Made by a program: the position numbers and the translations under genes. The notes under the pieces were generated by a model. That model was not told the DNA's origin and did not search any database. It saw nothing but the letters and a program-made list of their open reading frames with translations. Source: Clostridia bacterium (GTDB lineage Bacteria > Bacillota > Clostridia > Christensenellales > Borkfalkiaceae). From it: a stretch of DNA of 43,427 bases. Shown in pieces: positions 7,196 to 14,751 of this stretch (position 1 is its first letter; every line of letters begins with the position of its first letter). Location of the stretch: the NCBI GenBank assembly GCA_900767885.1, contig CAAGAU010000019.1, forward strand, positions 1 to 43,427. Reading direction: 5' to 3'.

Positions 7196-7444
7196 ATGTT
7201 AAAAGTTACGGTTTGTATCGGCAGTTCTTGCCACATAAAGGGTTCGCGCCAGGTGGTGGAGGATTTTCAACGCCTTATTGCGGCGGAAAATCTTTCGGAC
7301 GCGGTCGAACTCGGCGGAACGTTCTGCATGGGAAGGTGTCGGGAGGGCGTTTGCGTTACCGTAAACGAGGACTTCTTTTCGGTCAGTCCCGAAACGACCG
7401 CCGAATTTTTTAAAAAAGAAATTTTAACGAGGGTGAGAAAATGA
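7196..7444 (+). CDS. Thioredoxin-like [2Fe-2S] protein (first of pair)
   Basis: This 82-aa protein is the short thioredoxin-like [2Fe-2S] ferredoxin fold, related to NuoE/HydC C-terminal domains. The four expected cluster cysteines are C7 and C12 (CIGSSC) and C44 and C48 (CMGRC), with an extra C53. It likely shuttles electrons to or from the hydrogenase encoded downstream. I chose the ATG at 7196 because AGGAG is eight bases upstream; a TTG at 7190 overlaps the spacing and is rejected. The stop overlaps the next start as ATGA, implying coupled translation with its paralogue. Confidence 0.88.
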   Translation: MLKVTVCIGSSCHIKGSRQVVEDFQRLIAAENLSDAVELGGTFCMGRCREGVCVTVNEDFFSVSPETTAEFFKKEILTRVRK

Positions 7445-7701
7445 TTCTTATACGTGTTTGCGTGGGCAGTTCGTGCTATTTAAAGGGTTCGCCCGAATTA
7501 GTCGATATGCTCAACCAAAAAATCGAAGAAAACGGCTTGCAGGATAAAATTTCCCTTTCGGGGAGTTTTTGTATGGGTAAATGCAACCGCGTGGGCGTTA
7601 CTATCGCCGTGGATGATGAGGTCTTTGTAGCGATAACCAAGGAAAACTTTAACGAATTCTGGAACGATAAGGTAATGACGGCGGTAAACGCCGATAAATA
7701 G
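7441..7701 (+). CDS. Thioredoxin-like [2Fe-2S] protein (second of pair)
   Basis: This 86-aa paralogue of the preceding protein shows the same C7-x4-C12 (CVGSSC) and C44-x3-C48 (CMGKC) cluster ligands and the same SSC-[YH]-[LI]-KGS and G-[ST]-FCMG-[RK]-C blocks. The two copies probably arose by tandem duplication and may form a heterodimer or serve different partners. The gene begins inside the stop codon of the first copy (ATGA) and ends nine bases before the hydrogenase gene, so stoichiometric expression with it is likely. Confidence 0.88.
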   Translation: MILIRVCVGSSCYLKGSPELVDMLNQKIEENGLQDKISLSGSFCMGKCNRVGVTIAVDDEVFVAITKENFNEFWNDKVMTAVNADK

Positions 7702-7710
7702 GGGAAAATT

Positions 7711-9384
7711 ATGTCGGATATAATAACGTTAAAAAAATCTAACTGTAAAAACTGTTATAAGTGCATAAGGCATTGTCCTGTAAAATCGATAAGATTTTCG
7801 GCAAATCAGGCGCACGTAATAGGCAACGAGTGTATTTTGTGCGGAAGATGTTACGTAACTTGTCCGCAAAACGCCAAAGAAATCAAAAGCGAACTCGAAA
7901 AAACCAAAGTGCTTATTCAGTCGGGCGATCCGGTGTACGTGAGTATCGCGCCGTCCTTTATTGCGGAATTCGAGGGGTCGGGTATAAACGGCATGCGCGA
8001 CGCGCTTAAAAAACTCGGCTTTGCCGAAGTCGAAGAAACGGCTATCGGAGCGACGATAGTTAAAACCGAGTACGAGAAAATGCTTGCCGAGGAGAGTCGC
8101 GACGTTATAATATCGTCGTGTTGCCATTCGGTAAATCTGCTTATTCAAAAATATTTCCCGGAAGAAATTAAATATCTTGCCGACGTCTTGTCGCCTATGC
8201 TCGCTCACGCCAAGGACATAAAGAGCCGCGTGCCGAACGCAAAAGTCGTGTTTATAGGGCCGTGTATAGCAAAAAAAGACGAGGCGCAGTATTACGACGG
8301 CTACGTAGACGCCGTGCTTACCTTTGAGGAGTTGATTGCGTGGTTCAAAGCCGAAAATATAACCGTTCCCGAGGAGATTGACGACGCTGCCGAAAGCCGC
8401 GCGCGTTTCTTTCCCACCACGGGCGGAATACTTAAAACCATGTCGCTTAAAGCCGACTATACATATTTTGCGGTGGACGGCATAGAAAACTGTATTGCCG
8501 CGCTTAAAGATATCGAAAGCGGCAAAATACATAAATGTTTTATAGAGATGTCGTCCTGCGCCGGCAGTTGTATAGGCGGTCCGGTAATGGCTAAAAATCA
8601 TAATTCGCCCGTAAAAGACTATCTTACCGTAGCGAAATATGCCGGCAAAAAAGATTTTAAAGTAAATCAACCCGACAGCGCGGCTGTAAGAAAGACTTTT
8701 ATTCCTATAGAATTAAGGAACGTCGACCCGTCGGAAGAGGAAATAGTCGCCATCTTAAAAAAAATGGGCAAGACCAAACCCGAGGACGAATTAAACTGCG
8801 GTTCTTGCGGTTACGATACTTGTCGCGCCAAGGCGATTGCAATTTATCACGGCAAAGCCGAAATTTCCATGTGCCTGCCGTACCTTAAAGAAAAAGCCGA
8901 AAGTTTTTCTGACTGCATAGTAAACAATACGCCTAACGGACTTATCGTTGTAAACGAAAATCTCGAAGTTCAGCAAATAAATGCGGCGGCACGCAAAATA
9001 CTTAACGTTCGCGCCTCGTCCGACGTTCTCGGCGACGGTATAGATCGTATTCTCGATACGTCGGTATTCAAGCGCGTGTTATCCTCAAGACGGAGCGTTC
9101 GCAACGAAAGGGTTTATCTTGCCGATTATAATAAGTACGTTGAAGAAACCGTCGTATACGACGGAAATTATAACATGCTTGTCTGCATTCTGCGCGATAT
9201 AACCGACGAGGAAAACGAACGCGAAAAGAAAGAGAGTATATCTCGTCAGACCGTGGAAGTTGCCGATAAGGTCGTTGATAAGCAAATGCGTATAGTACAG
9301 GAGATAGCGTCTTTACTCGGCGAAACGGCAGCCGAAACCAAGATTGCGCTCACAAAATTAAAGGAGTCTATTTCCGATGAATGA
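7711..9384 (+). CDS. hydS: Sensory-type [FeFe]-hydrogenase with PAS domain
   Basis: The 557-aa protein is laid out as follows. A 2x[4Fe-4S] ferredoxin domain has C12/15/18/22 and C41/44/47/51. The H-cluster domain keeps all four ligand cysteines: C138 (SSCCHS, with C137 at the proton-relay position), C185 (GPCIAKKDE), and C283 and C287 (EMSSCAGSC). A [4Fe-4S] domain has C363/366/371/388 (CGSCGYDTC). A PAS domain spans about 402-498, and a short coiled coil runs 499-557. This matches group C 'HydS' hydrogenases, thought to sense H2 or redox state rather than turn over H2 in bulk. Departures from catalytic group A are SSCCHS for TSCCP and Gly for the L2 Met. There is no C-terminal kinase; instead the next gene is a PP2C phosphatase overlapping by eight bases. 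No maturases are in the window. Confidence 0.92.
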   Translation: MSDIITLKKSNCKNCYKCIRHCPVKSIRFSANQAHVIGNECILCGRCYVTCPQNAKEIKSELEKTKVLIQSGDPVYVSIAPSFIAEFEGSGINGMRDALKKLGFAEVEETAIGATIVKTEYEKMLAEESRDVIISSCCHSVNLLIQKYFPEEIKYLADVLSPMLAHAKDIKSRVPNAKVVFIGPCIAKKDEAQYYDGYVDAVLTFEELIAWFKAENITVPEEIDDAAESRARFFPTTGGILKTMSLKADYTYFAVDGIENCIAALKDIESGKIHKCFIEMSSCAGSCIGGPVMAKNHNSPVKDYLTVAKYAGKKDFKVNQPDSAAVRKTFIPIELRNVDPSEEEIVAILKKMGKTKPEDELNCGSCGYDTCRAKAIAIYHGKAEISMCLPYLKEKAESFSDCIVNNTPNGLIVVNENLEVQQINAAARKILNVRASSDVLGDGIDRILDTSVFKRVLSSRRSVRNERVYLADYNKYVEETVVYDGNYNMLVCILRDITDEENEREKKESISRQTVEVADKVVDKQMRIVQEIASLLGETAAETKIALTKLKESISDE

Positions 9385-10549
9385 TTTGTGCGTTGACATC
9401 GGGTACAAAAGTATAAACCATTACGGCGAGCAACTTTGCGGCGACCACGTGGACGTGGTGGAACAAAACGAAAATTCGCAGATAGTCGTTTTGGCGGACG
9501 GACTCGGCAGCGGCGTTAAAGCGAGCATACTTTCTACGCTGACTTCAAAAATAATATCCACTATGATGGCGGAAGGTTTGTCGCTTACCGATTGCGTGGA
9601 AACTATCGCCGCCACTTTGCCGATATGCTCGGTAAGGGGCGTGGCGTATTCTACTTTTACCATAATACACGTAGTCGATAACGAAACCGCCGAAATTATA
9701 GAATTCGATAATCCGCAAGTCATAGTTCTGCGCGAGGGCAGTAATTATCTCTATAAAAGAACGGAAATGAGCATCGGCGGGAAAACCGTCTATAAGTCGG
9801 TTATCTCGCTTAAAGAGGGCGATATTTTCATCGCCACGAGCGACGGTTGCCCCCATGCGGGACTCGGCACGCGGTATAACTTCGGTTGGAAGAGAGAAGA
9901 TATAATCAACTTTATGTTGCCTATGGTATACGTGGGGTATACCGCAAAAACGCTCGCCACCATACTCGTTGACGAATGTAACCGTCTGTATGGCGGACAG
10001 CCTGGGGACGACGCCACCGCCTGCGTATTAAAAGTAAGGCGGCGCGAACCCGTAAACATACTTTTCGGACCGCCCGCCAACCCCGACGACAACGACAGAA
10101 TGATGTCCTTGTTTTTTTCCAAGGAGGGCAAACACATAGTTTGCGGCGGCACAACCTCGTCCATTGCGGCAAAATATCTCGGTAAACCGTTAAAAGCGAG
10201 CCTTAACTTTATAAAAAGCGACGTTCCGCCCATTGCGGAAATCGAGGGGGTGGACCTCGTTACCGAGGGCGTTATTACTATGAACAGGGTGGTAGAGTAC
10301 GCCAAAGATACGCTTAAAGACAACGAACTTTACGAAAAATGGAGTTTCGGACAAGACGGCGCGTCGCTCATTTGCAGAATGCTTTTCGAGGAGGCGACCG
10401 ATATTAACTTTTTCGTGGGCAGGGCGATAAATCCCGCTCACCAGAACCCCGATCTGCCCATTAACTTTAATATAAAAATGAATTTAGTGGAAGAACTGTC
10501 CAAAAGCCTCCGCCAGATGGGCAAAAGAGTAAAAGTGAGTTATTTTTAA
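9377..10549 (+). CDS. SpoIIE/PP2C-type serine phosphatase, partner of the sensory hydrogenase
   Basis: This 390-aa protein carries a SpoIIE-like PP2C domain over residues ~1-215. Metal and catalytic motifs are GDHVDV, VLADGLGSGVKAS, ATSDGCPHAG and GGQPGDDATACVLKV. A C-terminal region of about 170 residues follows, including IVCGGTTSSIAAKYLG and the conserved VTEGVITMNRV segment that accompanies this phosphatase in other hydrogenase-sensor loci. It probably dephosphorylates a protein in response to the hydrogenase signal, and the APH-fold kinase of the same operon is a candidate counterpart. The start codon lies within the last codons of the hydrogenase gene. No terminator is obvious after its stop. 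Confidence 0.88.
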   Translation: MNDLCVDIGYKSINHYGEQLCGDHVDVVEQNENSQIVVLADGLGSGVKASILSTLTSKIISTMMAEGLSLTDCVETIAATLPICSVRGVAYSTFTIIHVVDNETAEIIEFDNPQVIVLREGSNYLYKRTEMSIGGKTVYKSVISLKEGDIFIATSDGCPHAGLGTRYNFGWKREDIINFMLPMVYVGYTAKTLATILVDECNRLYGGQPGDDATACVLKVRRREPVNILFGPPANPDDNDRMMSLFFSKEGKHIVCGGTTSSIAAKYLGKPLKASLNFIKSDVPPIAEIEGVDLVTEGVITMNRVVEYAKDTLKDNELYEKWSFGQDGASLICRMLFEEATDINFFVGRAINPAHQNPDLPINFNIKMNLVEELSKSLRQMGKRVKVSYF

Positions 10550-10696
10550 GATTTACTTTCTTTAAATCAACGTTTTGCCGCCTCGGAGTCGTTCGCTTTT
10601 AACCGTATCTCGCGTCGTTATATAAACGACTTACGGCGATAGTTACCGAGTGGCTCAAAAACGACTGCGCGGAAAGCGTGGAAGAAATTATTTTCG
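10550..10696 (+). other. Intergenic stretch with possible degraded coding remnant
   Basis: There is no intact gene here. One plus-strand frame (about 10610-10722) reads YLASLYKRLTAIVTEWL, then a short acidic turn and EEIIFVIEV before a stop, preceded by an in-frame stop. The helix-then-strand shape resembles the C-terminal end of macro-domain proteins. The fragment has no start or ribosome binding site, so it can only be a relic, and chance is possible. Confidence 0.2.
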
Positions 10697-11620
10697 TCAT
10701 CGAAGTTTGTATGAATCGTTGACGGGAATAAACAGTTCCAGATGCCGGTCGCTTATATTTTCGCGTTTACTCCAATGAATTTTAAGTAGTTCGGGACGGG
10801 CGGAATCTCTTTTGAGTTTATGCTCGTTTATGCTTGCATAAACCGATTTCGTGAACGAATCGAGCATTTGCATAGGAAAGTCTTTATATTCCGAAGTGAA
10901 TTTTGCATATTTGCCGTTTAAAATTTTTATTTTGAAATTTTTAACGGCATTTTTTAATTCTATGCCCGTAAATTTGTAATCGTATTTTTCACTTTGAGTT
11001 TTATTTGCGCTTAAAGCAAAATCAAAGTTAAACGTTTCGGGTATCACCAGGCAATAAAAATCGTAGCCGCGCTCGTCGAAATTCTCTAACAATTCCCACC
11101 AGTCGCAGTCGTCGTCGTGGCGCAGACTGCGCAAAGCCTCTTGTAAATATCTCGTGCTTGTAACAAATTTTTCGTCGGTTGCGCACCTGTTTTCGGGTTT
11201 ACCCTGCAACCGCTTGCCAAAGCCTATCATTTTTAAGTTGTTAAATTCTACCGTTTCATAATTCATAATTGCCCCTTTCGTAATTTTCCACACGGGAATA
11301 TATTTGTAATTTTTGTTTTTTCTGCACTCGGTCGGCGTAAAACCGTTAAACTTTTTAAACGCTTTGGTAAAACTCTCGGTTGTGGTATATCCGTAATCGA
11401 ACGCCGTTTCCGTTACGCTTTTCGTCGTCGTTGCGAGTGTTTTACCCGCCTCCGAAAGTCGGCGTAATCGCACGTACTCGCCGAAAGTATAATCGGTACA
11501 AGCGGAAAAAATTCGCATTAAATTATATTTGTTGTAATACGTGATTTTTTCCAACTGCGAAAAATTTATTTCGTTTAATAAGTTGTCCTCAACGTAGTCT
11601 ATCATCGTTTGAATTATCAT
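10697..11620 (-). CDS. AraC-family regulator with GyrI-like effector domain
   Basis: The 307-aa protein has an N-terminal AraC-type double helix-turn-helix (residues ~5-105, including NLMRIFSACTDYTFGEYVRLRRLSEA and the second recognition block TAFDYGYTTTESFTKAFKKFNGFTPTECR). A GyrI-like small-molecule-binding domain follows from about residue 115 (NYETVEFNNLKMIGFG) to the end. This HTH-first arrangement is that of Rob/SoxS-type BmrR-like sensors, which often respond to lipophilic cations or drugs. The gene is divergent from a lipoprotein gene across an 80-bp gap and may control that gene or itself. The start lacks a well-spaced Shine-Dalgarno: a TAAAAT hexamer lies just upstream, so translation may be nearly leaderless. 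Confidence 0.9.
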   Translation of the reverse strand: MIIQTMIDYVEDNLLNEINFSQLEKITYYNKYNLMRIFSACTDYTFGEYVRLRRLSEAGKTLATTTKSVTETAFDYGYTTTESFTKAFKKFNGFTPTECRKNKNYKYIPVWKITKGAIMNYETVEFNNLKMIGFGKRLQGKPENRCATDEKFVTSTRYLQEALRSLRHDDDCDWWELLENFDERGYDFYCLVIPETFNFDFALSANKTQSEKYDYKFTGIELKNAVKNFKIKILNGKYAKFTSEYKDFPMQMLDSFTKSVYASINEHKLKRDSARPELLKIHWSKRENISDRHLELFIPVNDSYKLR

Positions 11621-11653
11621 ACCTTTATTTTAGCAAAAAAAATTTAAAAAGTC

Positions 11654-11682
11654 TTGTCTTTTTTTGGCAAGTATGTTAAAAT
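11654..11682 (+). promoter_or_regulatory. Promoter of the lipoprotein gene
   Basis: TTGTCT (11654-11659) and TAAAAT (11677-11682) have a 17-base spacer. A GGGGGG-type ribosome binding site lies between it and the start codon at 11701. Confidence 0.55.
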
Positions 11683-11700
11683 ACTTATGGGGGGTAGAAT

Positions 11701-12210
11701 ATGAAAAAACGAATAATCGCGATATTTTTGGCTTGTATAACTCTTTTTGCCGTGGGGTGCGGTAATAAGTATAACGCCCAACTTTATACTTCCGCCGAGA
11801 AATGGCTTGGAAGTGAGTTTATAAACGAAAACAAGGTAAGGGCGTTTTATAAAATGGACGACCCGCTCGTTTCCGACGACGGAATTGCTTTCGATCGCGT
11901 ATATCACGGCGACGCGCCGACCTCGTTGACTTTCGTTTTTAACGATCAAAAAGAATTTGAGCAGGCGTTTACAAAGTACGACGGGACGATTGATTTTGAA
12001 AAACAAACGGTTTTGCTTTATATTTTCGCTAATATTTATCCGCGAAAATTTAAAATTAAAAAAATCGCCGTAAGCGGCGACACTGCTGATATAGAAATTT
12101 ATGTGCAAAAGCGCAGAGGTATTGGCGACGCAACCGCGCCCACGCCCGCTTATTTTATGATAGTTTGCGACAAACTTGCTATAACGAAGGCGAATTTTTC
12201 AATCGTATAA
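11701..12210 (+). CDS. Small lipoprotein of unknown function
   Basis: The 169-aa protein opens with a classic lipoprotein signal: MKKR, a hydrophobic core IIAIFLACITLF, then AVGC with C20 as the lipidation site. The mature part is about 150 residues of mixed alpha/beta character with a TFVFNDQKEFEQAF segment, a FEKQTVLLYIF strand and a DTADIEIYVQKRRG segment. This strand pattern resembles small secreted domains of Firmicutes that I cannot assign. It would sit on the outer face of the membrane. It has its own promoter, is divergent from the AraC-type regulator, and is followed by a hairpin at 12233. Confidence 0.75.
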   Translation: MKKRIIAIFLACITLFAVGCGNKYNAQLYTSAEKWLGSEFINENKVRAFYKMDDPLVSDDGIAFDRVYHGDAPTSLTFVFNDQKEFEQAFTKYDGTIDFEKQTVLLYIFANIYPRKFKIKKIAVSGDTADIEIYVQKRRGIGDATAPTPAYFMIVCDKLAITKANFSIV

Positions 12211-12232
12211 TAAAATTATCGGCAATTTAATA

Positions 12233-12263
12233 TTATTTTTGTCCGTTATGTCAGACAAAAATA
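12233..12263. terminator. Bidirectional hairpin after the lipoprotein gene
   Basis: TTATTTTTGTC pairs with GACAAAAATAA around the loop near 12245-12252. The AT-rich arms give T-tracts on both strands. It is a modest terminator for the lipoprotein gene and a second stop for the convergent acetyltransferase gene. Confidence 0.55.
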
Positions 12264-12266
12264 ACT

Positions 12267-12306
12267 AAAATCAACGTTGCGGCTTTATTCAGTCGCAACG
12301 TTGATT
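12267..12306 (-). terminator. Terminator overlapping the end of the acetyltransferase gene
   Basis: A perfect 13-bp stem AATCAACGTTGCG (12269-12281) / CGCAACGTTGATT (12294-12306). On the minus strand it is followed by TTTAGTTATTTTTG. The upstream arm codes for the last residues of the GNAT protein, whose stop codon is in the loop. Confidence 0.75.
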
Positions 12307-12816
12307 GTTAATACCGTATATGTTGACGTAAAGAGATTGTTTAATGCGCGAAAATTCTTTTTCGTCGATCATTCCGCCCGTTGTCATAATCAAAAGCGGT
12401 ATAGGCTCCGTACCTTTTGATATCGGCGGCTGAATGTATGGGTATTCGTTTAAATAAAAGCCGTTTCTGCGATAAAAATCTATTCTGCGTTTTGCATTTT
12501 CGGTTACGGGCGGCTCTACTTCGAGGCAAACTTTTTTTTCGATGCCAAGCAACTGTTGTAAAACCGATTTTCCTATTCCTTCGTTACGATATTTTGGGCT
12601 TACGGCAAAATGTTCCACAAAACAAAAATCGTCTATATGATAAACGGAGATAAAACCTTTGATTTTGTCGTCGTCATGCCATACCGAAATTTCAAAAGAC
12701 GGATTTGAAAGCAACTGCTTTTCTTCGTCGAAAGTTCGTCTTTCGTCTATTGGAAAAGCCTCGAGCATAATTTCGTAGATACTGTCAAATTCTTCTTTGC
12801 GCATTTTGCGTAACAT
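12289..12816 (-). CDS. GNAT-family N-acetyltransferase
   Basis: The 175-aa protein has the GNAT fold, which transfers acetyl from acetyl-CoA to an amine. Motif A is clear: FVEHFAVSPKYRNEGIGKSVLQQLL at about residues 66-90, with the pyrophosphate-binding RNEGIG loop. An EVEPP strand and the motif-B helix RRIDFYRRNGF follow, and the C-terminus has a PLLIMTTG strand. The substrate is not predictable. The last codons lie within its own terminator stem. The start is preceded by GGGAG at a suitable distance. It is divergent from the HTH/ADP-ribosylglycohydrolase gene across about 310 bp. Confidence 0.88.
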   Translation of the reverse strand: MLRKMRKEEFDSIYEIMLEAFPIDERRTFDEEKQLLSNPSFEISVWHDDDKIKGFISVYHIDDFCFVEHFAVSPKYRNEGIGKSVLQQLLGIEKKVCLEVEPPVTENAKRRIDFYRRNGFYLNEYPYIQPPISKGTEPIPLLIMTTGGMIDEKEFSRIKQSLYVNIYGINNQRCD

Positions 12817-13035
12817 AATCGTAAACTCCCTGAAAGTAAAGTTTGTTTAAGTTGCGTTTTAATGTGGCGCGTATAACGTGCGGCGGCATAATAAAAGCAG
12901 TTGCAATAATCATAACATAAAAAAACAATATTTTCAAGTGCGCGACGCTCGTTTTCCGGTAAAAAATGTTTTTATCTATGGTTTTAATACAAATTGAAAA
13001 TTTATAACCGGCGTTATAATACTTATTTAAAGGAC
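12817..13035. other. Intergenic region without recognised features
   Basis: This is the larger part of the 313-bp gap between divergent genes. It should hold the acetyltransferase promoter on the minus strand, but I could not pick one with confidence. I see no RNA gene or credible small ORF. Confidence 0.5.
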
Positions 13036-13101
13036 GCAACCGCAGGTTGCAAAAATAGCAACGCAGAGTTGGTTGCAAAACGTTTTGATTTGTTTTATAA
13101 T
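13036..13101 (+). promoter_or_regulatory. Promoter and operator-like repeats of the HTH/ADP-ribosylglycohydrolase gene
   Basis: The promoter is TTGCAA (13073-13078), 17 bases, TATAAT (13096-13101). GGTTGCAAAA occurs at 13045-13054 and again at 13071-13080, where it covers the -35. An inverted GCAACC lies at 13036-13041, giving the palindrome GCAACC-GCA-GGTTGC. A 26-bp direct repeat plus inverted half is typical of an operator for a dimeric regulator, most simply the HTH protein encoded downstream. Confidence 0.6.
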
Positions 13102-13129
13102 TGTTTTGAAGAAAAAAGGAGTTACAACA

Positions 13130-14716
13130 ATGAGTATTTCCGAAAAAATTTATGCTTTAAGAACTAAAAGCGGCGTTACTCAAGAAATGTTTGCAGAAAA
13201 ACTTGCAGTTTCGCGACAGTCCGTACAAAAATGGGAGTCGGGCGTAAGTTTGCCGACTATCGATAAACTTATTACCATGGCGACGATTTTCAACGTTTCA
13301 ATGGATTACCTTTGCGACAGGGCAGACGCCGCTGTTTCCGACGGCAGGACCGATAAAGAATACGTCCCCGATTACGGGAAAATGCATTCTTGGGAGTCTT
13401 ATGCGAAAAGTCTTGCAATCGAATACAGGCAACTCGTCGACGAGGGTAAAGACGTCGATAATTTAAAGGACGTATTTTCAGCGGTCGAAAAAATGCCGTC
13501 GAGCAAACGCAAAGACGAAATTGCCGACTCGCTTTTTAAAATAGTCGATTCTTTGCCGATAAAAGGCGATTACGGCTACGTCGAACCTAACGATTATAGC
13601 GCGATAAAAACGTTAAGCGACGGCTGCTTACCCGATGAGATTTCGGCTGAATCCGACGGCGAAATTTTGCTTGACAAAGTAAAGGGCGGCTGGTACGGCA
13701 GAATTTGCGGTTGCTATCTCGGCAAGCCCGTAGAGTGCATTAAAATGCCGGATTTGAAAAAGATTTTAACCCGTACAGGCAATTATCCTTTGCACAGATA
13801 TATCGATCTCGAAGATATAGAAAAAATTGATTTGAGCGACGTAAGTTTTCCCATAAAACCGCGTTCTTACCCCAAAAATTTTAATAAAATGCCGTCCGAC
13901 GACGACACCAACTATATGCTTATCGCTTACGAAGTTTTAAAGCGTTACGGCAGAGATTTCACTTCGTCGGACGTTGCCGAAGTATGGCTTTCCACGCAGA
14001 CGAAGTATGCGTATTGTACAGCCGAAAGGGTTGCTTATATCAACCTTATCAACGGTTACGTTCCGCCGGAAAGCGGCGAATATAAAAACGCCTATCGCGA
14101 ATGGATAGGCGCGCAGATTCGTTCCGATTTTTACGGATATATCAACCCCGGCAACCCCGAAACCGCGGCGGAGATGGCTTATCGCGACGCACGCGTTTCA
14201 CACGTTAAAAACGGGGTTTACGGCTCTATGTGGGTTGCCGCGATGATAGCCGAGGCTTACGTTACCGATGACGTTAAGCGCATAATTCTTACGGGGCTTT
14301 CGCAAATTCCTTCGACTTCGAGATTGCATAAGGCAATTACGGGCATAATCGAAAACTATGAAAAAGGCGTTTCGGCGGAGAGTTGCATAGCCGATATCAG
14401 AACACGCTGGAACGAGGAATCAGGCTACGACTGGTGTCATACGATTTCTAATGCCGAAATAGTTACCGCCGCGCTTTTATACGGCGACAAAGATTACGGC
14501 AAATCAATCTGTATGGCTGTCGGCGCGTGCTTCGATACGGATTGCAACGGCGCAACCGTAGGTTCCGTATTGGGTACGGCTATCGGTTATAACGCCATAC
14601 CGTCATACTGGAAAGACAGAGTAAACGACACTCTTGAAAGTACGCTTGCCGGTTATGGCAGCGTATCGATTTGCGATATGGCTGAAAAGACGCTTGATTT
14701 TATCAAAAAGAATTAA
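13130..14716 (+). CDS. XRE-family HTH fused to ADP-ribosylglycohydrolase
   Basis: The 528-aa protein joins a Cro/C1-type helix-turn-helix (residues 7-60, TQEMFAEKLAVSRQSVQKWESG) to an ADP-ribosylglycohydrolase (DraG/ARH) domain at about 182-525, through a ~120-residue linker. The hydrolase metal sites look intact: D257-D258-D259-T260 (PSDDDTNYM) and D469-T-D471 (FDTDCNGATVG), with the entry block GGWYGRICGCYLGKPVE. DraG enzymes remove ADP-ribose from proteins or nucleic acid. Fused to a DNA-binding domain it could be a regulator that senses ADP-ribosylated ligands, or a DNA-targeted de-ADP-ribosylase. The start at 13130 follows AAGGAG by eight bases; an upstream TTG would extend it by 19 poor residues across the -10. 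It is monocistronic. Confidence 0.9.
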   Translation: MSISEKIYALRTKSGVTQEMFAEKLAVSRQSVQKWESGVSLPTIDKLITMATIFNVSMDYLCDRADAAVSDGRTDKEYVPDYGKMHSWESYAKSLAIEYRQLVDEGKDVDNLKDVFSAVEKMPSSKRKDEIADSLFKIVDSLPIKGDYGYVEPNDYSAIKTLSDGCLPDEISAESDGEILLDKVKGGWYGRICGCYLGKPVECIKMPDLKKILTRTGNYPLHRYIDLEDIEKIDLSDVSFPIKPRSYPKNFNKMPSDDDTNYMLIAYEVLKRYGRDFTSSDVAEVWLSTQTKYAYCTAERVAYINLINGYVPPESGEYKNAYREWIGAQIRSDFYGYINPGNPETAAEMAYRDARVSHVKNGVYGSMWVAAMIAEAYVTDDVKRIILTGLSQIPSTSRLHKAITGIIENYEKGVSAESCIADIRTRWNEESGYDWCHTISNAEIVTAALLYGDKDYGKSICMAVGACFDTDCNGATVGSVLGTAIGYNAIPSYWKDRVNDTLESTLAGYGSVSICDMAEKTLDFIKKN

Positions 14717-14751
14717 CCGACGTAAAAAGGCGGCTTAAAAGCCTGATTTGT

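Noticed and set aside
7729..8670. Long antisense ORF (313 codons) inside the hydrogenase gene
   Set aside because: It is rich in Tyr/Phe/Arg codons that mirror the hydrogenase frame, has no ribosome binding site and matches no family; a shadow of codon bias. The same applies to antisense frames inside prs (36097-36936), mfd (38823-39806) and the foldase gene (42259-43191).
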